DNA from: Clostridia bacterium
GTDB lineage: Bacteria; Bacillota_A; Clostridia; Christensenellales; Aristaeellaceae
DNA length: 9,594 bases
Assembly (NCBI GenBank): GCA_017481065.1
Contig: JAFUPT010000124.1
Span: forward strand, 1 to 9,594
Reading direction: 5' to 3'
In this document: positions 1-6,002 of the stretch, in pieces
Layout: every line of letters starts with the position of its first letter
Numbering within the stretch: position 1 is the first letter of the stretch
The notes under the pieces: generated by a model
What the model saw: the letters and a program-made list of their open reading frames with translations, nothing else
Database searches by the model: none
What the model was told of the DNA's origin: nothing
Made by a program: the position numbers and the translations under genes

Positions 1-1011
1 AGCACCCTGGATGACAACGTGCTGATCAAGGCGGACGGCCTGCCCACCTATAACTTTGCCAACGTGATCGACGACCACCTGATGGGCATCAGCCATGTGA
101 TGCGCGGCAACGAATATTTGTCCTCCGCGCCGAAGTACAACCTGTTGTATGAATCCCTGGGCTGGACCCCGCCGACCTATGTGCACCTGACCCCCGTGAT
201 GATGGAGGGTACCTACCGCAACAAGAAGACCGGCGAATACACCATGCAGACCGATGAAAACGGCAACCTGGTGCTGGATGAGAACGGCAACCCCATCAAG
301 GCCATCGTGAAGCGCAAGATGAGCAAGAGCCAGGGCGACCCCTCCTTCGAGGATCTGCTGGCCGACGGCTACCTGGTGGAAGCCATCATCAATTACCTGG
401 TGCTGCTGGGCTGGAGCCCCCGCGGCGAGCGTGAGTTCTACACCCTGAAGGAGCTGGAGGAAGCGTTTGACCTGGAGGGCCTCTCCAAGAGCCCGAGCTT
501 CTTCTCCCAGGAAAAGATGAACTGGTTCAATGCCGAGTATATCCGCAAGCTCACGCCCGAAAAGTACCTGGAGCACGCGACTCCGTGGCTGGCCAAGGTG
601 CTCGATCCCGAGAAGTTTGATTTCAAGCGCCTCGGCGAGCTGCTGCAGGCACGCACCGAATATTTCAAGCAGCTGCCCGGCATGGTGCAGTTCCTGGCGG
701 AAATGCCGGAGTTCGGCACCGAGCTCTACCTGAACAAGAAGCAGAAGAGCACGCTGGAAACCAGCAAAACTGCCCTTGAAACCCTGCTGCCCGTGCTCGA
801 GGGCATCGAGGATTGGACCGAGGCCAATATCCATGACATCGTGATGGCCGCCATCCCTGCCACCGGCATGAAGAACGGCCAGATGCTCTGGCCCCTGCGC
901 ATCGCCATCTCCGGCCAGATGTCCACCCCCGGCGGCGCCTTCGAAATCGCTTACCTGCTGGGCAAGGATGAAACCCTGCGCCGCATGAAGGAGAGCATGG
1001 CGAAGCTGTGA
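1..1011 (+). CDS. gltX: Glutamyl-tRNA synthetase, C-terminal part (5' end outside window)
   Basis: Class I aminoacyl-tRNA synthetase that charges tRNA-Glu (or tRNA-Glx in organisms with the amidotransferase route) in the cytoplasm. The frame is open from base 1 and ends at TGA 1009-1011, so roughly the N-terminal 200 residues, including the HIGH motif, lie outside. Visible family marks are the LIKADGLPTYNFANVIDDH stretch (bases 22-78), the VMRGNEYLSS segment, the KMSKS ATP-binding loop at 316-330, and a WFNAEYIRKL-type segment near 520-550 leading into the helical anticodon-binding half. The protein ends with the usual STPGGAFEIAYLLGKDETLRR tail region. The catalytic loop reads KMSKS where many bacterial GluRS have KLSKR. 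About 35 extra residues (bases 205-309) precede it, containing a doubled DENGN motif. The start cannot be seen. Identification is very secure. Confidence 0.95.
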   Translation, partial: STLDDNVLIKADGLPTYNFANVIDDHLMGISHVMRGNEYLSSAPKYNLLYESLGWTPPTYVHLTPVMMEGTYRNKKTGEYTMQTDENGNLVLDENGNPIKAIVKRKMSKSQGDPSFEDLLADGYLVEAIINYLVLLGWSPRGEREFYTLKELEEAFDLEGLSKSPSFFSQEKMNWFNAEYIRKLTPEKYLEHATPWLAKVLDPEKFDFKRLGELLQARTEYFKQLPGMVQFLAEMPEFGTELYLNKKQKSTLETSKTALETLLPVLEGIEDWTEANIHDIVMAAIPATGMKNGQMLWPLRIAISGQMSTPGGAFEIAYLLGKDETLRRMKESMAKL

Positions 1012-1037
1012 TAGACGGGGAATACGGTTGGGTTACG

Positions 1038-1091
1038 CCAAAGGGGCTCTGCCCCTTTGGAAACCCCGCAAGGGGGAGAGCCTCCCCCTTG
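1038..1091 (+). repeat. Two palindromic repeat units downstream of gltX
   Basis: Unit one (1038-1060) has perfect 10-base arms CCAAAGGGGC / GCCCCTTTGG around loop TCT. Unit two (1069-1091) has perfect 10-base arms CAAGGGGGAG / CTCCCCCTTG around loop AGC. They are joined by the linker AAACCCCG, which gives them rightward polarity toward the hairpin core at 1092-1177. They belong to the same family as the units in all other large gaps. No run of T follows either unit, so neither is itself an intrinsic terminator. Confidence 0.9.
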
Positions 1092-1104
1092 ACCCCGGCA
1101 CAAA

Positions 1105-1135
1105 GCAAAACACACCCGGAGCGGGTGCATTTTGC
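1105..1135 (+). other. Core hairpin upstream of the gltX terminator
   Basis: An imperfect inverted repeat begins GCAAAA and ends TTTTGC, with CACCCG / CGGGTG closing a GAG loop (two mismatches in 14 bp). It is preceded by the linker TTGACCCCGGCAC (1089-1101) and followed by AT-rich GATTATATTAAA. The same arrangement, with a different stem sequence, occurs at 3629-3690. A role as part of a structured transcript end is inference. Confidence 0.7.
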
Positions 1136-1146
1136 AGGATTATATT

Positions 1147-1177
1147 AAAAAATGACCTCGCTCCGAGGTCATTTTTT
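1147..1177 (+). terminator. Intrinsic terminator after gltX
   Basis: A perfect inverted repeat has 14-base arms (1147-1160 and 1164-1177), made of an A6 tract, TGACCTCG, loop CTC, CGAGGTCA and a T6 run. This is a classic rho-independent terminator for rightward transcription out of gltX. The A tract would let it work leftward as well. Confidence 0.92.
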
Positions 1178-1190
1178 ACTGGATGGGATT

Positions 1191-1241
1191 CTTAAGGGAC
1201 ATTGTCCCTTAAGCAGGGTTCCAAGGGACAGCGTCCCTTGG
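1191..1241 (+). repeat. Two palindromic repeat units between the terminator and the MATE gene
   Basis: Unit one (1191-1213) has arms CTTAAGGGAC / GTCCCTTAAG around ATT. Unit two (1221-1241) has arms CCAAGGGAC / GTCCCTTGG around AGC. Both are perfect. The linker CAGGGTT between them is the reverse-polarity form of the linker left of the terminator, so these units face the core from the right. The second unit ends one base before the Shine-Dalgarno sequence of the MATE gene. Confidence 0.9.
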
Positions 1242-1242
1242 C

Positions 1243-1249
1243 GAAGGAG
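1243..1249 (+). promoter_or_regulatory. Ribosome binding site of the MATE gene
   Basis: GAAGGAG ends six bases before ATG 1256 and touches ATG 1250, so it supports 1256 as the start. The upstream in-frame TTG at 1202 lies inside a palindromic repeat and has no such site. Confidence 0.8.
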
Positions 1250-1255
1250 ATGCCT

Positions 1256-2587
1256 ATGTTTACCCGAAAACAAGTATGGACCCTGATCATACCGCTGATG
1301 ATCGAGCAGGTGCTTACATCGCTGATGGGCACGGTGGATACGATGATGGTATCGAATGCGGGCGAGGCGGCAGTATCGGCGGTATCGCTGGTAGACACAT
1401 TGAACATACTTTTGATCTATCTGTTTTCCGCGATGGCCACGGGCGGCGCGATCATCTGCGCGCAATATCTCGGCAGGAAGGAAAAGGCCGAGGCGAACGA
1501 GACGGGCAGGCAGCTGATGCTGACGGTGGGCGCGATTTCTGTGGCGCTGATGCTGGTATGCGCGCTGCTGCGGGGGCCGCTGCTGCGGCTGATTTTCGGC
1601 GAGGTTGAGGCCGAAGTGATGAAAAATGCCCGGAATTACCTGCTGATCACGGCGCTGTCCTATCCCTTCATTGCGCTGTACAACGCGGGCGCGGCGCTGT
1701 TTCGGGTGGACGGCAATTCGCGGCTGCCGATGGCAATTTCGCTGAGCTCGAACATCATCAATATCGCGGGCAACGCGGTGCTGATCTTCGGCTTCAAGCT
1801 GGGCGTGGTGGGCGCGGCGAGCGCCACGCTGGCGGCGCATGCTTACTGCACGGTGATGATTTTCATCTTCCTGCGCCAGCCGAGGCAAGCCATTGTGATA
1901 AGGGATTACCGCAGGCTGCGGCCGAGGTGGGACCGGATACGGTCCATCATGTTTATCGGCCTGCCCACGGGCATTGAAAACGGCATGTTCCAGGTGGGCA
2001 AGCTGGCGATTCAATCCACGGTTTCCACGCTGGGCACCACGGCCATCGCCGCCCACGCCATGACCAGCGCGCTGGAGGGCTTTTTGAGCCACGCGCAGGT
2101 GGGCATCGGGCTGGGATTGATGACCATCGTGGGCCAGTGCATGGGCGCGGGCCGGGTGGACGAGGCTAGGAAATACATACTGCGGCTCACCGGTTACTGC
2201 GAGATTGTGACCATCGTGATGTGCGGCGTCGTGGCCGCGCTGGCGCAGCCGATTGCCCTGCTCGCCGGCTTGGAGGCGGAATCCGCCCGGCTGATGAAGG
2301 AGATGGTGTACGCGCTGTGCATCTTCAAGCCCCTCACATGGACCCTGTCCTTCATTCCCGCCTATGGCTTCCGCGCTGCCGGGGATGTGCGCTTCCCCAT
2401 GATCGTATCCACCATTACGATGTTCGGCTGCCGCGTGGTGACCGCCATCGCGCTGATGCGCTTCTTCGGCTTCGGCCCCATCGCCGTGTGGATCGGCATG
2501 TTTGTGGACTGGGGCGTGCGCGGCATCGTGTTCAGCTGGCGCTTCTTCAGCATGAGATGGGCGGAGAAAAAGGTGATACAGGGGTAG
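1256..2587 (+). CDS. MATE-family multidrug/cation-coupled efflux transporter
   Basis: A 443-residue inner-membrane transporter of the multidrug and toxic compound extrusion family (NorM/DinF-like), expected to export organic cations or drugs in exchange for Na+ or H+. The protein is almost entirely hydrophobic helices in two homologous halves. These can be seen as an internal repeat: FRVDGNSRLPM (149-159) matches FRAAGDVRFPM (372-382), and AQYLGRK (69-75) corresponds to GQCMGAGR (293-300). The first helix carries the usual MGTVDTMMVS pattern (24-33). Length fits the family. It lies 78 bases after the gltX terminator. I see no convincing promoter in that gap, which is filled with palindromic repeats, so how it is transcribed is unclear. 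It converges on the phosphoesterase gene. The substrate cannot be predicted. The frame stays open upstream through the repeats, but that extension is repeat-derived. Confidence 0.92.
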   Translation: MFTRKQVWTLIIPLMIEQVLTSLMGTVDTMMVSNAGEAAVSAVSLVDTLNILLIYLFSAMATGGAIICAQYLGRKEKAEANETGRQLMLTVGAISVALMLVCALLRGPLLRLIFGEVEAEVMKNARNYLLITALSYPFIALYNAGAALFRVDGNSRLPMAISLSSNIINIAGNAVLIFGFKLGVVGAASATLAAHAYCTVMIFIFLRQPRQAIVIRDYRRLRPRWDRIRSIMFIGLPTGIENGMFQVGKLAIQSTVSTLGTTAIAAHAMTSALEGFLSHAQVGIGLGLMTIVGQCMGAGRVDEARKYILRLTGYCEIVTIVMCGVVAALAQPIALLAGLEAESARLMKEMVYALCIFKPLTWTLSFIPAYGFRAAGDVRFPMIVSTITMFGCRVVTAIALMRFFGFGPIAVWIGMFVDWGVRGIVFSWRFFSMRWAEKKVIQG

Positions 2588-2596
2588 GCGGAAACG

Positions 2597-2613
2597 CTGG
2601 GGCTCTGCCCCAG
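2597..2613 (+). repeat. Single palindromic unit between convergent genes
   Basis: Perfect arms CTGGGGC / GCCCCAG surround loop TCT in the 33-base gap between the converging MATE and phosphoesterase genes. There is no T run on either side, so it is a poor intrinsic terminator. It is preceded by CGGAAACG, an edge sequence shared with the array next to xylB. Confidence 0.8.
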
Positions 2614-2620
2614 ACATCTG

Positions 2621-3412
2621 CTAAACCGGCTCCCCCGTGACCCGCAGAATCGCCAGCTCCGGGCGGTTGAAGAGGCGGGGAACGGCATTTTTGCAGAGGC
2701 CGCGGGTGACGAAGAGCTGCGCTTCGCCCACGGAATAGAGGCCGGAGGTGTATTCGGGAAACCAGCCCTGGTTGGGGGCGTAGAGGCCGGGCAGGAGATA
2801 GGGAATGCGAACCTGCCCGCCGTGGGCATGGCCGGAGACGACGAGATCGAAGCCGGTATCGCAGTATTCGATGCGGTCCGGGCGATGGGAGAGCAGGAGG
2901 GTGAAGGTATCATCGGCGGCGCGCAGGGAATCGACCTGGTCGAGCCATTCCTGGCGGTAAAGGCAGAGGGGATCATCGGTTCCGGCGATGCGGATTTCAC
3001 CCAGCATGGCGGAGGTGCCCTCCAGCACGGTGACGCCGAGCCTGCGCAGCTCCGCCTTGATTTCCTCATGCTCCATCGAGGCGCATTCATGGTTGCCGGT
3101 GGTATAAAATATGGGCAGCGCGCCGTTCAGCCCTTCAATCAGCGTGCGCAGGCCCGTGAGCTCGGCATAGCTGTCCGCCATGTCGCCGGGCAGCAGCAGC
3201 GCGTCCGCGCCGGAATGGAGGATTGCGGAGATTAGCTGTTCCTGCTTTTCGCCGTAGAAGGAATTGTGCAGGTCGCTGGCCACGGCGAAGGTATATTCGC
3301 CGCTGAGCTTGGAAGTATGGATTTCATATTCGCTCACCTCCAGCCGCTGGGACAGGGCAAAGGGCAGCAGCGCCAGCAACAGCAGCGGTATGAGCCATTT
3401 GATTTTACGCAT
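2621..3412 (-). CDS. Membrane-anchored calcineurin-type metallophosphoesterase
   Basis: A 263-residue protein of the calcineurin-like phosphoesterase superfamily, closest in layout to YkuE/YaeI-type enzymes. The two-metal site is complete: D47-x-H49 in ASDLHN, G76-D77, G106-N107-H108-E109, H176 in SHRPD, and H195-x-H197 in SGHAHGGQ. Residues 7-20 form one hydrophobic segment after a basic MRKIK start, which is an uncleaved anchor or signal peptide, so the catalytic domain should face outward. Substrate is unknown; some relatives act on UDP-2,3-diacylglucosamine or other phosphodiesters, which cannot be assumed here. Upstream of ATG 3412 there is no strong Shine-Dalgarno, only a weak purine run. 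The gene is downstream of xylB on the same strand but 392 bases and a terminator-like hairpin separate them, so it is probably its own unit. I found no clear promoter. Confidence 0.9.
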   Translation of the reverse strand: MRKIKWLIPLLLLALLPFALSQRLEVSEYEIHTSKLSGEYTFAVASDLHNSFYGEKQEQLISAILHSGADALLLPGDMADSYAELTGLRTLIEGLNGALPIFYTTGNHECASMEHEEIKAELRRLGVTVLEGTSAMLGEIRIAGTDDPLCLYRQEWLDQVDSLRAADDTFTLLLSHRPDRIEYCDTGFDLVVSGHAHGGQVRIPYLLPGLYAPNQGWFPEYTSGLYSVGEAQLFVTRGLCKNAVPRLFNRPELAILRVTGEPV

Positions 3413-3522
3413 ATTCTTGGCCGCTTTCTTGGGATTTTCTGCTAAGACGGGGAAATCCGGGCAAAAGTTCCGGGAATATGTTTATTCTTGCCGGAAAGCG
3501 CGCATACCAAACGGGGGAGGCG

Positions 3523-3631
3523 CTTAGGGGACTCTGTCCCCTAAGAACCCCTGCCGGAGGACGCTGTCCTCTGGACTCCTGCCGGGGGACGCTGTCCCCC
3601 GGGCCCCCTGCAAGGGGCGAGCCGCCCCTTG
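3523..3631 (+). repeat. Four palindromic units, left half of the array between phosphoesterase and xylB
   Basis: Units: 3523-3545 (CTTAGGGGAC / GTCCCCTAAG, loop TCT), 3554-3574 (CCGGAGGAC / GTCCTCTGG, loop GCT, one G-T mismatch), 3582-3602 (CCGGGGGAC / GTCCCCCGG, loop GCT) and 3611-3631 (CAAGGGGCG / CGCCCCTTG, loop AGC). Linkers AACCCCTG, ACTCCTG and GCCCCCTG all carry the same polarity, pointing right toward the hairpin core. The 110 bases at 3413-3522, between the phosphoesterase start and this array, hold no gene and no clear promoter. Confidence 0.9.
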
Positions 3632-3643
3632 ACCCGGCACATA

Positions 3644-3676
3644 TGCAAATCGCGCCATTCGGCGGCGCGATTTGCA
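3644..3676 (+). other. Core hairpin of the second composite element
   Basis: Thirteen-base arms TGCAAATCGCGCC / GGCGCGATTTGCA are perfect around a seven-base loop. The linker TTGACCCGGCAC (3629-3640) precedes it and AT-rich AAATAATTTAAA follows, the same order as at 1089-1146. The stem bases differ from the first copy while pairing is kept. Confidence 0.8.
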
Positions 3677-3686
3677 GAAATAATTT

Positions 3687-3711
3687 AAAGGCACGCATTG
3701 CGTGCCTTTTT
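3687..3711 (+). terminator. Terminator-like hairpin in the second composite element
   Basis: Perfect arms AAAGGCACGC / GCGTGCCTTT surround ATT, followed by two more T bases, for a T5 run on the + strand. Both flanking genes are on the - strand. Read leftward the hairpin is followed by TTTAAATT, a weaker but usable U-rich tract, so it could end the xylB transcript in that direction. The better T run faces away from those genes. Confidence 0.75.
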
Positions 3712-3720
3712 CAGAGGTTT

Positions 3721-3772
3721 CCAAAGGGAATGATTCCCTTTGGCCAGGGGTTTGGGGGCGGGTAGCCCCCAA
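3721..3772 (+). repeat. Palindromic units on the xylB side of the second core
   Basis: Unit 3721-3743 has perfect arms CCAAAGGGAA / TTCCCTTTGG around TGA and is identical to 7501-7523. Unit 3752-3772 has arms TTGGGGGC / GCCCCCAA but a five-base loop, the only family member here that breaks the three-base rule. The linker form (CAGGGGTTT) has reverse polarity, so the units face the core from the right. The remaining 32 bases to the xylB stop hold only an edge sequence shared with the gltX side. Confidence 0.85.
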
Positions 3773-3804
3773 CGTTTTCCGTATTCCCCTGATCATTCTC
3801 CCGA

Positions 3805-5334
3805 TCAATATCCCATCTCCGCGCCTGCATCGTACAGGGGCTTCATGGTGTGGTAAATCTTGTTGTAGAGGGAGTAGCTCTTCTTATAGCCTTCCTGATT
3901 TTCGGGCTTGGGCAGGCATTCGGTTTCGGGGGTGATAACCTGCACAGCCTCATTGAGGTTCTTCCAGAGGCCCGCGCCGATGCCGGCGACCAGCACAGCG
4001 CCGTAAGCGCCGCCCTCGCTGGCAGCGGACATGGTGTAAACGGGCAGGTTGAAGATATCGGCCTGCATCTGGCGCCAGAGGGGGCTGGCAGCGCCGCCGC
4101 CCGCGGTGTAAACCTTATCGAGCTTGGTCATGCCGCCGTAGATATCCACCAGCTGGCAGAGGGAATAGGTGACGCCCTCCATCACGGAGCGGGTGATATC
4201 GCCGCGGGTGGTGGAGAGGGACACGCCGTAGAAGCTGCCGCGGGCGTTGGGATCCGGATAGGGGCAGCGTTCGCCGGAGAGGTAGGGGGTGAAAACCACG
4301 CCGTTTGCGCCGGGAACGGAGGATTCGGCCTGCTTGCCCATGATGTTGTAAACATTTTCGCCGGTTTCAGCTGCTTCCTTGACAGCGCCCTCGCAGAGGG
4401 TATCGCGGTACCAGCGGTAGGAGCCGCCGGCGGACAGGGTGCAGCCGATGCCGGTCCAGAGGCCGGGCTCATTGCCGCAGAACATCTGCAGGTTGCCGTG
4501 GGGGTTATCCTCGTAGTGGTCGAGGCCCATGGTGACGTTGCCGCTGGTGCCGATCACCACGCCCAGCACGCCGGGGCGCACGAGGCCGGAGCCCACTGCC
4601 TGGATCACCGCGTCGCCGCCGCCTGCGTAGCAGGGCAGGCCCTCGGGCAGGCCGGTGAGCTCGGCAATTTCCCTGGTGACATGGCCGGCAACCTCGGTGG
4701 ATTCCACGGCCTTGGGGAAGGTGGCCTTGTCGAGGCCGGCGATCTTGATCAGTTCATCGCTCCATACGCGCCTCTTGGTATCGAAGAAGCCGGTGCCGGA
4801 AGCATCGGATACATCGGTCATGATTTCGCCGGTCATGCGGAAGCGGATGTAATCCTTGGGGCAGATGAAGATCTTCATCCTGGCAAAGTTATCGGGCTCT
4901 TCATCCCGCAGCCAGAGGATCTTGCCGCCGGTATAGCCGGTGAGCATGCGGTTGTTGGTGTAGGTGAGCAGCTTTTCCAGGCCGCCCGCCTGCTCGGTAA
5001 TCCAATCGCACTGCTTCTGGGTGCGCTGGTCGCACCAGAGGATGGCGGGACGGATCACTTCGTTGTTTTCATCCAGCGCCACGAGGCCATGCATCTGGCC
5101 GGAGTAGGAGAGGCCGAGGATATCGGCGGGGCTGACGTTCGCCTTCTCGATGATCGCCTTGAGGCCCTTGACCACGCCCTGCCACCAATCCTCGGGATTC
5201 TGCTCCGCCCAGCCGGGACGGGGGGTATAGAGCGGGTATTCCTGGGTGGAGGATGCGACGACCTTGCCGGTTTCGTCGATCATGATGCACTTTGCGCCGG
5301 AGGTGCCGACGTCGAGACCGATGAGATACTTCAT
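3805..5334 (-). CDS. xylB: Xylulokinase (FGGY carbohydrate kinase)
   Basis: A 509-residue cytoplasmic kinase expected to phosphorylate D-xylulose to xylulose 5-phosphate with ATP, feeding the pentose phosphate pathway. The N-terminal phosphate-binding loop is LDVGTSGAK (7-15), followed by SGQMHG (78-83), AILWCDQR (97-104), the CPKDYIRFRMTGE segment (158-170) and SDASGT (176-181). The catalytic base lies in GGGD (238-241, D241), and AGGGA (411-415) is the C-terminal ATP site. The order and length match XylB. It is last in the DUF512-der-plsY-xylB run, with its start 17 bases beyond the plsY stop and AAGGAG (5345-5350) ten bases before ATG. No xylose isomerase, transporter or regulator is visible nearby. 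Specificity within FGGY kinases is inferred from overall resemblance; another ketose or polyol substrate is possible. Confidence 0.88.
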   Translation of the reverse strand: MKYLIGLDVGTSGAKCIMIDETGKVVASSTQEYPLYTPRPGWAEQNPEDWWQGVVKGLKAIIEKANVSPADILGLSYSGQMHGLVALDENNEVIRPAILWCDQRTQKQCDWITEQAGGLEKLLTYTNNRMLTGYTGGKILWLRDEEPDNFARMKIFICPKDYIRFRMTGEIMTDVSDASGTGFFDTKRRVWSDELIKIAGLDKATFPKAVESTEVAGHVTREIAELTGLPEGLPCYAGGGDAVIQAVGSGLVRPGVLGVVIGTSGNVTMGLDHYEDNPHGNLQMFCGNEPGLWTGIGCTLSAGGSYRWYRDTLCEGAVKEAAETGENVYNIMGKQAESSVPGANGVVFTPYLSGERCPYPDPNARGSFYGVSLSTTRGDITRSVMEGVTYSLCQLVDIYGGMTKLDKVYTAGGGAASPLWRQMQADIFNLPVYTMSAASEGGAYGAVLVAGIGAGLWKNLNEAVQVITPETECLPKPENQEGYKKSYSLYNKIYHTMKPLYDAGAEMGY

Positions 5335-5351
5335 GCGGGGTACACTCCTTA

Positions 5352-6002
5352 TTATTTATTCTTCTGGCCGAGTTTTTTGGAAATCTCGGTAATCTTCTGG
5401 AAGTTGAGCTTGTTTTCCTCGCGGTTGACCAGGCGGCGCAGGTTTGCCCGGTGCTGGAACAGCGCCAGCGCGCCTGCGAAGAAGGCGGAGAGCACGAAGG
5501 CGGCGTAATTGGGCTGGCCGGCCTTGAAGATCACCATCAGCGTGGGATAGAGGAAGCAGGCCAGGATGGAACCCACGGACATGTAATGGGTGATGGCCAC
5601 TACGGCGATCACGATGACGGTGAGGATGAGGGCGATCCACGGGTTCACGGCGATGATCAGGCCGAGGCTGGTGGCGATGCCCTTGCCGCCCTTGAACTTG
5701 AAGAACACGGGGAAATCATGGCCGATCACGGCGAAGGTACCGCCGAGGATGAGGCCGATATCGCCCGCCAGCAAATAGCCCAGCTCCGCAGCAACAAGGC
5801 CCTTCAGGCAATCGCCGATCAGGGTGAGCACGCTGGGAACCCAGCCGAGGTTGCGCAGCACATTGGTGGTGCCGGCATTGCCGCTGCCCACCTTGCGGAT
5901 ATCCTTGATGCCGTAAGCGCGGGCGATGAAGATGCCCAGGGAGATATTGCCCAGCAGATAGCCTGCGATGATGATCAGAATATATTTCAGCCAGATATTC
6001 AT
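5352..6002 (-). CDS. plsY: Acyl-phosphate:glycerol-3-phosphate acyltransferase
   Basis: A 216-residue integral membrane enzyme that transfers an acyl group from acyl-phosphate (made by PlsX) to sn-glycerol 3-phosphate, giving lysophosphatidate, the first committed step of phospholipid synthesis. All three family motifs are present: GSGNAGTTNVLR (39-50), GHDFPVFFKFKGGKGIAT (94-111, glycine-rich phosphate site) and HRANLRRL followed by NREEN (184-196). Between them lie hydrophobic helices at about 5-27, 55-80, 83-97, 112-138 and 143-182. Length is typical. Its ATG directly follows the der stop codon (TAA then ATG, no gap), so translation is probably coupled; a weak site AGAGGG lies inside der at 6014-6019. 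The last 20 residues form a basic tail. Confidence 0.96.
   Translation of the reverse strand: MNIWLKYILIIIAGYLLGNISLGIFIARAYGIKDIRKVGSGNAGTTNVLRNLGWVPSVLTLIGDCLKGLVAAELGYLLAGDIGLILGGTFAVIGHDFPVFFKFKGGKGIATSLGLIIAVNPWIALILTVIVIAVVAITHYMSVGSILACFLYPTLMVIFKAGQPNYAAFVLSAFFAGALALFQHRANLRRLVNREENKLNFQKITEISKKLGQKNK

Noticed and set aside
1089..1146. TTGACC followed by TATATT as a promoter for the MATE gene
   Set aside because: The TTGACC at 1090-1095 has no -10 at usable spacing, TATATT at 1141-1146 has no -35 partner, and the terminator at 1147-1177 would follow directly.
1169..2617. Long open frame antisense to the MATE gene (- strand)
   Set aside because: The translation is low-complexity, rich in His, Arg, Gln and Ala, as expected from the opposite strand of a GC-biased gene, and matches no family I know. 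The MATE frame on the + strand has clear homology and a ribosome binding site.
3405..3808. Small overlapping open frames in the gap between phosphoesterase and xylB
   Set aside because: Their translations are just the palindromic units read in frame (GQRP, GDSVP, GQSPL strings), with no ribosome binding site at their starts.
3850..5508. Long + strand open frame antisense to xylB
   Set aside because: It gives Gly/Ala/His/Glu-rich, domain-free protein and lies opposite an unmistakable xylulokinase.
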